From the NCBI RefSeq assembly GCF_001614315.2, contig NZ_LVEG02000005.1, positions 124,001 through 188,000 of the forward strand: a stretch of DNA of 64,000 nucleotides, given 5' to 3'. This document shows, piece after piece, positions 32,359 through 41,938 of this stretch. The notes under the pieces are model-generated. The model saw nothing but the letters and a program-made list of their open reading frames with translations. It searched no databases and had not been told where the DNA came from. This stretch comes from Halofilum ochraceum (GTDB lineage: Bacteria > Pseudomonadota > Gammaproteobacteria > XJ16 > Halofilaceae). The position numbers were made by a program, and so were the translations under genes. Position 1 is the stretch's first letter. Each line of letters starts with the position of its first letter.

Positions 32359-33096
32359 ATGGTGCAGATTCAGACGGGCGGAGGGCGGTTTCCGCGCCGC
32401 CGCGGCCAGCGCCTCTTCCAGGCGCGCGCCGAGCCTGCCGCGACGTTCCCGATCGAGACCGTGCGCATCGACTGGGAGCGCCTGGTCGCCAAGCGCCCAG
32501 TCGTGCTCGAGACCATCGACGCGATGCCGGCCTATCTGCTCAAACCCGAGGTGCTTGGGCTCCTGGACGCCGAGAAGCACCCCACCTACCGCCTGATCAT
32601 GGATCTGATGTGGGTCACGGGCGCCCGGGTGTCCGAGGTGCTCGCATTGACGCCGGCGAGCTTCATCGACGACGGCTATGACTTCGGCGTGGTGCTCAAG
32701 ACGCTCAAGACCCGCCCGGGGCGACCGAGCAAGGCATCATTACAGCGCTCGCCCAAGCGCTACGTGCCGATCGCCGACACGCTCCTCGCCGACCGGGTGC
32801 AGAGCTACCTCTACGCCGGGCGTTTTCGAAAAGACGAGCGGATCTTCCCGATGGCGCGCCAGACCGTGAACCGCCACATCGCCGCCGCGGTGGAAGCCGT
32901 CGGCGGCGGGGCGCCGTTCTCGATCAGCGCCCACACCTTCCGCCACTCCTTCGCCGTGCACCTGCTGCTGCACGGCCGCCCGCTCAAGTACGTCAGCCAG
33001 CTGCTGGGGCACGCCTCGGTGGAGAGCACGGAGGTCTACACCAACGTGCTCACGATCGACGGGGGGCATTTCCTGGAAGGGGTGGAGTTTCATTGA
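32359..33096 (+). CDS. Tyrosine recombinase of the transposon
   Basis: Short tyrosine recombinase of 245 residues. The catalytic Arg is in MWVTGARVSEVLAL, HxxR is in ISAHTFRHSFAVHLLLHG, the second His is in VSQLLGHASVES, and the nucleophile is the Tyr of TEVYTNVLTID. The N-terminal arm-binding part is only ~90 residues. GGAGGGG lies just before the ATG. It diverges from tnsA across 196 bp, a place where a recombinase could regulate or resolve the element. Possible jobs are resolution of cointegrates or capture of cargo. Sequence alone does not decide. Confidence 0.87.
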   Translation: MVQIQTGGGRFPRRRGQRLFQARAEPAATFPIETVRIDWERLVAKRPVVLETIDAMPAYLLKPEVLGLLDAEKHPTYRLIMDLMWVTGARVSEVLALTPASFIDDGYDFGVVLKTLKTRPGRPSKASLQRSPKRYVPIADTLLADRVQSYLYAGRFRKDERIFPMARQTVNRHIAAAVEAVGGGAPFSISAHTFRHSFAVHLLLHGRPLKYVSQLLGHASVESTEVYTNVLTIDGGHFLEGVEFH

Positions 33097-33163
33097 CCTC
33101 GGATCACGCCCACTGCAGTGTCCCGGGTGAGGCGGACTGGCCGGTCCAGTCAACGTCTGGAAA

Positions 33164-36100
33164 ATGTTTGACGGATACGACGGAACAATGGACGAGCTCC
33201 CGCCACTGAATACAGGCAATCCGCCGGCATTCCACACGCTCGACGACGAACTGTTCGAGGAATTCTGTTGTGCTCTGCTCGACAATGAGCCGGGTATAAA
33301 AACAGCCGACCGGCATGCGACTCCAAGGAAGCCTCAGTACGGCGCCGATCTCATCGGCAATCGAGATGACGCCCGGCTGGAGATCATCTCCTGTAAGTGC
33401 TACAGCAAAGCGAAGAAGGGCGACATTCCGACGGCATGCGATGAGTTCCTGCGCTGGTGGGAAGCGCACTGGAAACATAAAGGCGTCACGCGATTTATCT
33501 TGGCCATCGCCGCCGACGTCCGCGCGACACCGCGGCGTCAGGAAATCGAACAACAGAGAGCCCGCTTCGAATCGCTAGACGTGGAATTTGAGGTATGGGG
33601 CCCGCGCACGCTCCAGGAGAAGATGCGCCGGCATCCGGGAATAGTCGCTCAGTATCTTGGGCCTGAGTATGTCAAGCGCTACTGCGGTCGACAGCAACCG
33701 CAGATCAGCGATAGCCCGATCGAGTCCGCTCTGCTGCAACAGCTGGCTCAGATGCAATCTGCACTTGCAGAGGAGGTGGATTCCGCGCTTGATGACGTCT
33801 CCGTCGAACTTAGGCACGGACGGGACGAGCGCGCTGACCGGGAACTGGACCGCCTCAGAAGCGACCCGCAGCGATGGGCCGCACTGTCCGTGGAATCCCG
33901 GGCGAGGGTAACTCGCCTTCGGGCACTGCGGGAATTGCGTTCCGGCACACCGGAACGTGCAACCGATCTGGCCGACGAGGCGGACGCGCTGGATGATGGA
34001 AAGGAAGGGGCGCGCTTGCGAGCCTCGCTGGCGGCCGAATCCGGTGATCTGGAAGGCGCTCTCGATCTGCTGGCTACCAGCACTGCGCCGGAGGATCTTC
34101 GGCTTCGTGCGAGTGTCTGGCTGGCACTCGAAAAACCCAAGCAGGCACTCGAGGAACTGGCCGGCCTTGCGGGTGCCGAGGAGTTCGCCTTGCAGGCCCA
34201 TGCATTCGCCGTCCTCGGCCGGGGAGAAGAGGCCCGATCGTGCCTCTACGAGGGCGAGAAAATCGAGCCGAGTCTGCTCAACGTCCGGCGCGCCGGAATT
34301 GCAGTCCGCTACTGGCAAGCAATGTCGCCGGAGATGCCCTACCGCCTGGACGCTGGGCTGCACCCCGTCCCGCTCGGGCTGGTCCGTGCCGACGCGGAAA
34401 CACAACAACTACTTGAACGTGCGTGCGGTCTCGCCCGGACAACACTCGAAGATCCGGCGCTCGCCCCCAACTGGACGGAAGAATTTGAAACATGGCAATT
34501 GGCGTGTCTCGCCAACCAGCGCGACAAGACGGACGAGGCAGAAGCGTATGCCCGTGCGCTGCTGAAACATCCGCGCCCACACTGCGGGGCTCTTGTATGG
34601 TCGATGGCTCGCGGCTACGCGATCGATCACCGGCGCGAAATCCGGCGCCTGGAACACATGCTCGGCGGCGGACCCGCCGAAGTCATTCATTTGACGGTCA
34701 TGCTTGCTTTGGCCCTGGACCAGGGCAAGCCCCAGCGTGCAGAACGCGCGCTCTCCGATCATGCGGCACGCTTTCCCGGTCATGAGCAGTTGCTCGACCA
34801 GTGGCGGGTGATTGTTGCGGCCGAACTGCGCAACGAACATTCAGGCTCGTTGCCGCCCGTGCTCGCAGTCCAGCGGGCCGCCGAGGACGCAGACTGGAAC
34901 GAAGTCGTTCGACAGATCGCGGACAGGCTCACGGAGTCCGATCTCACGTCCGCGTACATAGGATGTGAAGCCCTTGCGGCGAACGGCCAGTGGGCGCATA
35001 TCGAACAATTTATACCAGCGCTCCTTGATCGGATCCAGACACCGGACGCGATCACGATGGCCTGTTTCGCGGCATACCACATGGACCAGCCGGAACGCGC
35101 ACGGGATATCTCCGACCGCTATCGTGCGCATTTCGCAGACGCGAAGCTCCCTCTGTCGATTCGAAGAATTCGTCTTCACGGACTGCAGCAGTCCGGTAAG
35201 TTGCCCGAGGCCTACGAAGAGGCCGACGGGCTTGTTTCCGAAGGGAACCTCACTGACATTATCACGGCGGTCAACACGCGGCTCATCGCGGGCGATATCG
35301 GTGGAGCCGTTCCTCTGATTCGAAAGGTGGCCGGAGACTCAAACCTACCGCCGCAGACCGCACTCGAATACGCACGTGTGGTGCGTCATGTCGATCCGGA
35401 TGTGGCCCGTGATCTTTGGAATCGAGTTCCGAAGGGGGAAATTCAAGGCCAGCTCGCGGAACTCGCCGTCGCCACTGCGTTCGAGCTCGGTCTCGACGAT
35501 CAGGCTGGTCCCGTGATCAAAGCGCTCGCCCGCAACGCCGAAGACCCAAATTCGACCACGAAGACGATGACAATCGAGGACCTTCCCGGCTTCCTCGAAC
35601 AGCAAAGGCGACACACCGAACACGTGGAACGTGAGTACCGACACGGTCGAATCCCACTGCACATCGCCTCTGATACATTGCACGTTCCGATGGCCGACTG
35701 GTTCAGCGAGGCATTTTCGGGGAGTCAGCAGTTTCCCTTGTACCTATTGCATGGAAATAGGGCGCTTGCGCGTCCAGGTGTCTCGACATCCACTTGCCGC
35801 CTGCGCCTTGACCTGACAGGCCTGTTAACTGCATTCCATCTCGAGCTTCTCGATGTACTCGAAAGGCGGTGGCATCCGATTGAGCTGCCGTTCTCTTTGC
35901 CTCAGACGCTGAACGGAATGGAACGACAGCTGCGCCAGATTCAGCCCGTCGAATTGCGAGCAAACGAGTTGCTCATATCGAACGTCGAAGCACAAAGAAT
36001 CGGCGAGGTTGATGTTGAAAGCACTCGCGCAGGAAATGAGACTGAATACGCGGCATGCCAGGTCACGGTCGTCGAATACACCGACAACCTGGCTGGGCCA

Positions 36101-39100
36101 ACCTCAGCGAACCCGCGACGCATACTGGACGTATTGGCCGACTTGCGGGTGGAATCGCCAGACCTGCTTGAGACTGCCGCATCCAATTTGGGCGTTATCG
36201 GGTCAGAAGAGCCGCTCGGTCCATATCCGAAACCCGGACAGGAGCTCGCGTTCTCGGGCAACACTATTTTGTTGTTCGCCCGCGAAGGACTCCTGCGGGC
36301 GCTGACAACGACATTCGCCGTTAACGTGGACAGTCGCTATCTGCAGATGGCGCGCGCGGAAGTCGCCGAACATCGCCGAAAGATGGGCGTTGCTGATCAT
36401 CTCCAAATGCTCAGTGACAGGATAGCAAAAGGGATACAGAGCGGCGCATACCAGGTCCTGGGTTATCGGGATGCCGAGAGAACGGACGACGAAGAGGGAG
36501 ACCGACAAGGCCCCGTAGGCGCGACCGCTCGCTGTCTCGTCGAAGCGATCAGTAGCCCGTGCCACCAGAGGACCGTCTTGTGGGTAGATGACCGCAATAT
36601 AAACGGCTTCCGAGGCGCGGAAGCGCTCGACATCGCCTGCGTATGCGACATCTTGTCTTACCTGCGTGACGAGAATGAGATCACTGAGGGTGACTATTTC
36701 GCGCACTTGCTTCAGCTGCGTGAAGCCGGTGTACGCAATATTCCCGTCTCCTCCGAGGAAGTACTGTATTACCTGCGAGCTGCGCCCTGCCACGGCGGCC
36801 GCATTCAGGAAACCCGCGGATTGCAGGCCCTGAGACGCTGCCTCGCAGAGACCGCTCTGTCAGAAACGGTGCTCGAACTCGACCCTTCCCAGAGTGCTGG
36901 CGGCGATCGGGCTGACGAGCTTCCACTGCTTCAGATGCTTTGGCGCGTGCCTCGCGAGACGCTCGTGCGACTCTGGAACGACGATAGCGCCCACGGGAAC
37001 GATACAACGGTAGCGTACGCAAACTGGATATACGAGACGCTGATCATTGACCACTTCTCGCGTCTGCCGCTGGGGGATGAGCCGCAAATACGCCGGCGAC
37101 TCGCGGTGACGGGGCTGGCCGGATTCATTGTCGACGGACTCCAGATTACTCAGCATTCCGAAAACGATGGTCTCCGTGCCGCATATTTCGACTGGCTGGA
37201 TGAGACAATACTCGCTCCGCATTTCCGGATCGAGCGCGCTATCATCACGGATGTCGCCGAGATGGTGGGTGACATCCTCGATGGACTCCTACGCGACGCC
37301 GAAAGCAGCGGATCGACCGGAGACCCTTTGCGACAGGACCAGGTCGCGGTGATCCTCGCAGACTACGTCCGGGCCCTTCCGGAACGCGTCCGCGATGCTC
37401 TCAGTGATCGGTCCGAGCTGATGCAGCGCCTTCCTCTACGCATAGGCCCGACCGTCGAAATCGGAGACGAAACGTTCGACGCAATCGCCTTCTTTGACGG
37501 CGTAGCTGTGGCTATGCGGGACGGACAAGCTCACATTCGTTCAGCCGAAGACCAGATTCTGTGTCTTGAGTGGAACCCCGAAAAGCCTGGGCGTATCAGC
37601 GGAAACGGCCGATCGTATTGGAATCTGGACGATCCTGGTCTGGAAGTGCTCGCAGACGACGTCGAGCGTCGACGTCGGGCGCTTCACGATCATCCTTCCT
37701 GGATCGACCGTGCGGCCGTTGATCGGATTTCAGCGATTGAGACAATCGCCGGCCTTGAAGAACCTCACGCGCGTATGCTTCGGCTTGATGACGAGCGCCG
37801 TGCGAGCGCCGAGTTCCAGTATCGTTGTATCGAACAGTCGGTCGCACGTCGGGAATCCATTGGTCCGGATCAGCTCAGTGTGATCTCGACTAATATGGTG
37901 CTGCGACATCTGCGCGTCGACCCAGATGCTGAAGGGTACAGTGTCGACGATGCCGCCGCTCAACTTCTAGACGAACTCGCGCCTGAGGATGCCATCCGCC
38001 GAATGGTGGGGCTGCCCATTGACCTGCCGCGGCCAATGGCGGAGGCATTGTGGCAGCTAGCGCCGTCGGTCCGGCACTCCTTGATCCACGAACTAGGCGC
38101 TCGTTCGGCATCACCCGTGCGCCAGATGCGCGCAGTCGAGTGGGCTCGGTCGTTCCCTGACTGTGAAGTAAGTGTCGAGCCGCTCATCGGTCATCTTTTC
38201 GAAGACCTCGAGCCGCGAACCAGGCTCCTGCACCAAAATGCCCTGTGGGTCGAGCGGTCATTTGAGGCCGATGGCTCCTGGCGTGATCTACCTCAGGATG
38301 TCCGCTTGCTTACCGTCTGGTGCCACGCCGAGCGTCTGACCAACCTATTGCTCCAGGCCGGCGTGAGCCCGGACTCGACAGCATCGATCGCCGCTCAGTG
38401 GACACCACGGGCCTTCGGTTCGTGGTTCAGCAGAGACCCGCTGGACGAGCACGCCCCCTGTAGCCCGCATGCCGTTCTCGACAAGTCGCTCGCCTGGACA
38501 TTGGTCGGAACGGCGGTCGGTGACGCGGCGAACGATCTGCTTTCTGCCGAGCACCGCACCGCCCTCACAGAATCGATCAGTCATGTGACGGAGACCGGCT
38601 CACGCTGGCCAGACCCAGCGGTCATGGCTACTCCATCCCGTTCGAGTTGTCTCGACTGTATTATAGGGCGGGATCATCCGGCGCTGCGAGAGTCGCTCAA
38701 CGATGCAGCCTTAGCCGAAAGGCTGGGTCCAGCTTTTCGTGAGGGTCTCGTGGGCGAAGCGCTTTCTGAGCTGGAGACCACCCCCTCCGACAGTCACGCA
38801 TGGACGAAAATCCTGATTTGCCGACATGGGGAGTTGAAGACAGGTGAGATCGAGCGAATAGTACCAATACTCGAGAGGCTCGACATTAAGCAGCTAAGCG
38901 CGAACAACACCGACACGGCATTGGCGGTGATCGTATACCTCTGCCGATCTCCAACACTGATGGGATACGAATCTGCTCGGGCGAAAGCCGAAACGTTCTT
39001 GTTGAATTTGTCCTCCGAGTACAGCGGCCAAACAGCAGACAGTCATTTCTCACGGACCACAATCTCCGCGGATGATATATTGATTACGCTCAGCGATGCT

Positions 39101-39322
39101 TTACTCCACATCGTACGCAATTCGCGCAGCGCGAATTATCCCCAGCAATTAGCGACTCTCGTGGGTCGGATTGTGGAAACCTCGGCGGACGCTAAGCGAC
39201 TGTGGCAATACTCCTTACCAACCATCGCCCGACAACTTCCGATCAACGCGGCTAAAGAGTTGTGGCCTTTGATACTGCGCTTACGCGCTGACTGCGACAG
39301 CTACCGCGCGAATAGTATTTAA
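33164..39322 (+). CDS. Giant 2052-residue protein: Mrr-like nuclease domain, helical repeats, possible PIN domain
   Basis: I do not recognise the whole protein. Residues ~20-165 look like an Mrr/restriction-endonuclease fold: LFEEFCCALLDN, then KPQYGADLIGNRDDARLEIISCKCYSKAKKGDI, where Asp of GADLIG and Lys of SCKCY sit at PD-(D/E)xK positions, with Ser replacing the usual Gln/Glu. Residues ~190-850 are Ala/Leu-rich helical, TPR-like repeats. Around 880 LRLDLTGLLTAFHLELLDVLERR, and around 1142 VLWVDDRNINGF, resemble the acidic strands of a PIN nuclease. The last ~850 residues are unassigned. There is no Walker A motif, signal peptide or membrane segment. Start may instead be ATG 33188. Codon use looks less GC-rich than in core genes. 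It is transposon cargo; a defence role is inferred. Confidence 0.7.
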   Translation: MFDGYDGTMDELPPLNTGNPPAFHTLDDELFEEFCCALLDNEPGIKTADRHATPRKPQYGADLIGNRDDARLEIISCKCYSKAKKGDIPTACDEFLRWWEAHWKHKGVTRFILAIAADVRATPRRQEIEQQRARFESLDVEFEVWGPRTLQEKMRRHPGIVAQYLGPEYVKRYCGRQQPQISDSPIESALLQQLAQMQSALAEEVDSALDDVSVELRHGRDERADRELDRLRSDPQRWAALSVESRARVTRLRALRELRSGTPERATDLADEADALDDGKEGARLRASLAAESGDLEGALDLLATSTAPEDLRLRASVWLALEKPKQALEELAGLAGAEEFALQAHAFAVLGRGEEARSCLYEGEKIEPSLLNVRRAGIAVRYWQAMSPEMPYRLDAGLHPVPLGLVRADAETQQLLERACGLARTTLEDPALAPNWTEEFETWQLACLANQRDKTDEAEAYARALLKHPRPHCGALVWSMARGYAIDHRREIRRLEHMLGGGPAEVIHLTVMLALALDQGKPQRAERALSDHAARFPGHEQLLDQWRVIVAAELRNEHSGSLPPVLAVQRAAEDADWNEVVRQIADRLTESDLTSAYIGCEALAANGQWAHIEQFIPALLDRIQTPDAITMACFAAYHMDQPERARDISDRYRAHFADAKLPLSIRRIRLHGLQQSGKLPEAYEEADGLVSEGNLTDIITAVNTRLIAGDIGGAVPLIRKVAGDSNLPPQTALEYARVVRHVDPDVARDLWNRVPKGEIQGQLAELAVATAFELGLDDQAGPVIKALARNAEDPNSTTKTMTIEDLPGFLEQQRRHTEHVEREYRHGRIPLHIASDTLHVPMADWFSEAFSGSQQFPLYLLHGNRALARPGVSTSTCRLRLDLTGLLTAFHLELLDVLERRWHPIELPFSLPQTLNGMERQLRQIQPVELRANELLISNVEAQRIGEVDVESTRAGNETEYAACQVTVVEYTDNLAGPTSANPRRILDVLADLRVESPDLLETAASNLGVIGSEEPLGPYPKPGQELAFSGNTILLFAREGLLRALTTTFAVNVDSRYLQMARAEVAEHRRKMGVADHLQMLSDRIAKGIQSGAYQVLGYRDAERTDDEEGDRQGPVGATARCLVEAISSPCHQRTVLWVDDRNINGFRGAEALDIACVCDILSYLRDENEITEGDYFAHLLQLREAGVRNIPVSSEEVLYYLRAAPCHGGRIQETRGLQALRRCLAETALSETVLELDPSQSAGGDRADELPLLQMLWRVPRETLVRLWNDDSAHGNDTTVAYANWIYETLIIDHFSRLPLGDEPQIRRRLAVTGLAGFIVDGLQITQHSENDGLRAAYFDWLDETILAPHFRIERAIITDVAEMVGDILDGLLRDAESSGSTGDPLRQDQVAVILADYVRALPERVRDALSDRSELMQRLPLRIGPTVEIGDETFDAIAFFDGVAVAMRDGQAHIRSAEDQILCLEWNPEKPGRISGNGRSYWNLDDPGLEVLADDVERRRRALHDHPSWIDRAAVDRISAIETIAGLEEPHARMLRLDDERRASAEFQYRCIEQSVARRESIGPDQLSVISTNMVLRHLRVDPDAEGYSVDDAAAQLLDELAPEDAIRRMVGLPIDLPRPMAEALWQLAPSVRHSLIHELGARSASPVRQMRAVEWARSFPDCEVSVEPLIGHLFEDLEPRTRLLHQNALWVERSFEADGSWRDLPQDVRLLTVWCHAERLTNLLLQAGVSPDSTASIAAQWTPRAFGSWFSRDPLDEHAPCSPHAVLDKSLAWTLVGTAVGDAANDLLSAEHRTALTESISHVTETGSRWPDPAVMATPSRSSCLDCIIGRDHPALRESLNDAALAERLGPAFREGLVGEALSELETTPSDSHAWTKILICRHGELKTGEIERIVPILERLDIKQLSANNTDTALAVIVYLCRSPTLMGYESARAKAETFLLNLSSEYSGQTADSHFSRTTISADDILITLSDALLHIVRNSRSANYPQQLATLVGRIVETSADAKRLWQYSLPTIARQLPINAAKELWPLILRLRADCDSYRANSI

Positions 39323-39607
39323 TCGTAAATCCTCTGCGCCGCGCCGGACAGGGTGGTGACGCCTAGCCACAGAAGCGGCACTTTCTGCAAAGATGAGGAG
39401 ACATTTGGGAAAAGTCGTGGCCGCCTGCTGTATCCGTGGGAGGTAAGTCTCGCGGAAGCCCACTTTGCAAAAACCTAATAGCTCAATAGAGATCAGGCCC
39501 GGCAACGCGTTCATGCAAACTTTACAAGGTTGGAGGGCGCTTTCGAGTAAAGGCGTCCACCACGAATGGCAGCTCAATTAACGGATACGTAAGCCGAACG
39601 TCGCTGC

Positions 39608-40084
39608 CTAATCGCCTGTATCGACTCGGTCTCGTGCCGAAGATTCCGTTGTCCGAGAGGGCCGCACGCCCCATGCCGCTTGGGCCGTTGCCTCGATGCG
39701 GGCCATGAATCGGTCCACGTTGAGTCCAGCGATGAACGCCAAGGCGAGGAATCCCAGGGGATTGCCATCAGGGTCGTGAGAGGCGTCGAGAGCCAGCAAG
39801 CCTGCCTTGAGAAATAGGAAACTGACGCCGCCAAAGATGATACTGACGAACGGACGGATAAAGTACCAAGGGAGCCAGTCCGCGTCCCATCGCTTGTGCA
39901 CGCACGCGTTGAGGTAGATGGCACGGAGGCAGTACGCCGCGCCGCCCAAGCCTCCAAGTGCTGCGCACATTGCAGGCAACAGCCAAACATCAACCCAGAC
40001 GCCCGGGGCTAGGGTATAAAGGCTCGCAAGGGCTCCAATCACCACAATGCTGAAGGTGATTTCAAAGGCGGCGACGGCATACAT
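39608..40084 (-). CDS. Small multi-spanning membrane protein paired with an MBL-fold gene
   Basis: A 158-residue protein with about four hydrophobic segments (residues ~5-25, ~32-50, ~75-95 and ~105-122) and a polar C-terminal tail (about 30 residues). The family is not recognised. It starts 8 bp after the stop of the metallo-beta-lactamase gene, with GGGAAGA upstream, so the two are one operon. Small membrane proteins tied to an enzyme in mobile defence cargo are often killing effectors. That is inference here. The ORF is open to 40183, but that extra N-terminus overlaps the upstream gene. Confidence 0.65.
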   Translation of the reverse strand: MYAVAAFEITFSIVVIGALASLYTLAPGVWVDVWLLPAMCAALGGLGGAAYCLRAIYLNACVHKRWDADWLPWYFIRPFVSIIFGGVSFLFLKAGLLALDASHDPDGNPLGFLALAFIAGLNVDRFMARIEATAQAAWGVRPSRTTESSARDRVDTGD

Positions 40085-40092
40085 TGGTGCGC

Positions 40093-41193
40093 TCAATCTT
40101 CCCAAGGCTCGACGGTTTCGAAGAATTCGTACGGTATCGCCTGACTGAAGTCGGCGCGCAGGGGCATATTTCGATGATGCCACTTCGTGTTTCCCCGGGT
40201 GGCGTAGACCGTGGCCCCACGCCGGATAAACCCGTTGACGACCATGCGTCGAGGGTGGGTCTCGGTCTTGCTAGCGACCGAGGCAAAGGCCGTTACCGAC
40301 TCAGTCCCGCCGCGCTCAGTATCGGTTTCACCGAGTAGTCGATCTAGGATCGACGGCGCAACGTTGTGTCGCCCACCGTGATGGGGGACCTGCACGAAAC
40401 GCGGCGGCAGCGGATACAACGATGGGTTGTCCTCGATGTACGAGAGCGCCTCATCCAACGTTTCGATGCCTGCGTCTGCGGTAAGTAGCGCGATACGGTC
40501 GGTGAAAACAGCAGCCTGTACGAGACTGCTCTCGTTTGAGGCGGTCGTCTTGACGTGCTCCCGCAGCGATTCCACGCCGAAAGTCTCCAGGATCCAGTCG
40601 CGCACGCTGCCCGCGGCGTGGGCTAAGTCGCGTAGGGTAAAGCGGTCGGCATGGTCCTCGGATTCTTCCGGCGTGCGGGCGAAACCGGGCACAAGGTGCA
40701 TATAGCGGGCGCGGCTGGGCGCGAGCACCGTGAAGGCGCCGATCTGGTCACCTTGGAAGACGGTGCGTATCGGGATTCCGCGCCGCTCGGCGGTCTCCTC
40801 AATCTCGACGACCATTGGATACGCATCACGCAGATGGCGGGCGAGACTGGCAGCCGTAAGTCGGTCATCCTCAAAATGGTCGACTAGCTCCTCGGCGAAG
40901 AGCCATGGCCGATTCAACCAAACAGTACCTATGGTATTGCGCTCGAGGACAGTGCGTAGCCCCGACACGTGATCGTCGTCGAGATGGCTGCATACCAAGT
41001 GGTCTACGTGGGTAGTACCGTAGTAGTGAGACAGGTGCCAGCATAGCGCTTCACCGGAGTCCCGGTTGCCGCCATCGATCACGTGCACCCACTGCCGTCC
41101 CGCCTGATAATAGCGAACAGCGATTGCGTCACCACTGCGCTCTCCATCACCTACGGGAAGAAAATCGATTTCGTAAGGGAGGTCGGACATCAC
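40093..41193 (-). CDS. ComEC/Rec2-like metallo-beta-lactamase-fold protein
   Basis: Soluble MBL-fold protein of 366 residues. The metal motif HLVCSHLDDDHVSGL (HxDxDH), the first strand pair (VHVIDGGNRDSGEAL) and the late QVPHHGGRHNV segment match the ComEC/Rec2-like branch, whose known members act on nucleic acid or phosphodiesters. The ending TKWHHRNMPL contains a further His pair. It is the first gene of a two-gene operon with a four-helix membrane protein. Two ATGs (41193 and 41190) are possible. It is cargo of the Tn7-like element, with long gene-poor stretches upstream and downstream of the pair. Confidence 0.8.
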   Translation of the reverse strand: MMSDLPYEIDFLPVGDGERSGDAIAVRYYQAGRQWVHVIDGGNRDSGEALCWHLSHYYGTTHVDHLVCSHLDDDHVSGLRTVLERNTIGTVWLNRPWLFAEELVDHFEDDRLTAASLARHLRDAYPMVVEIEETAERRGIPIRTVFQGDQIGAFTVLAPSRARYMHLVPGFARTPEESEDHADRFTLRDLAHAAGSVRDWILETFGVESLREHVKTTASNESSLVQAAVFTDRIALLTADAGIETLDEALSYIEDNPSLYPLPPRFVQVPHHGGRHNVAPSILDRLLGETDTERGGTESVTAFASVASKTETHPRRMVVNGFIRRGATVYATRGNTKWHHRNMPLRADFSQAIPYEFFETVEPWED

Positions 41194-41938
41194 GCGTCCC
41201 TGCGAGGGAATATTAGGGTAGGGTACACGATAGGTCCCATATCGTGCGAGCTATAATGTGCTCTATATTGGGCTCGGACGGCGAGCGCGACTCGCCCACC
41301 TCGGTGTCCAAGATTAGCAGCATAGACGGGGGGCATGCGGGCCACACCCAACTCGGTAAACGCTCCCGGCCCGCCGTTTGCTTCTCAGTCAATCAAGGTC
41401 GAGGGCGGTCTCTGGCCTACTAGCGTTAACTGCGCAGACCAGCTTTTGGGCCCGCAGCCGGGCGATGACTTGCTCATACCAAGGTGGACGCCATCGGGCG
41501 GAGCAAGATTTCCGATAGTCGGCATTATCGGCAGGCAAAGATGAGGCGATACCAGTGACCCTCGCGGGGGGAAACCGGGTTCGTTTCTTCTTGGGTGATC
41601 GACCGCGACTCGAACCATCATGCTCCGCGACACCGCACCGTCGACCCGCCAGAGCGCCACCGTAACCCCAACCCAGATAATCTCGAGGAGTGCTGGTTAG
41701 TTCCCCCGGATGGGCAGCAAGCCCCCTTCTGTGTCCGCTGCACAGGCGACCTTAAGTGCACTCGTCCCCACATCACGGGTGGCTCAAACCAAGGGGCACG
41801 GTCAACAGGAGGACACAGGTTGCGCCGTGGTTACTCGACTATCCTCTGATCGTATAGGGCCGCGAGTTGAATCAGGCAAGCTGCAACCCGAGGTTCGGAA
41901 AAGCAGCGGCTTGATGTCGAGTCAGTGTATTCCACGAC
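41194..41938. other. Gene-poor stretch inside the transposon
   Basis: No gene I can support. It should contain the promoter of the MBL operon. A 69-codon frame at 41335-41544 has no recognisable motif or ribosome site, and other frames are shadows. It may be the scar of lost cargo. Confidence 0.5.

Noticed and set aside
39370-39480. GGCACTTTCTGCAAAG (about 39377) and CCACTTTGCAAAA (about 39457) resemble the transposon's right-end TnsB sites and might mark an older end before the MBL cassette
   Set aside because: Only two partial matches, poorly spaced and without a terminal repeat or duplication. The ends at 20133 and 47792 explain the data better.
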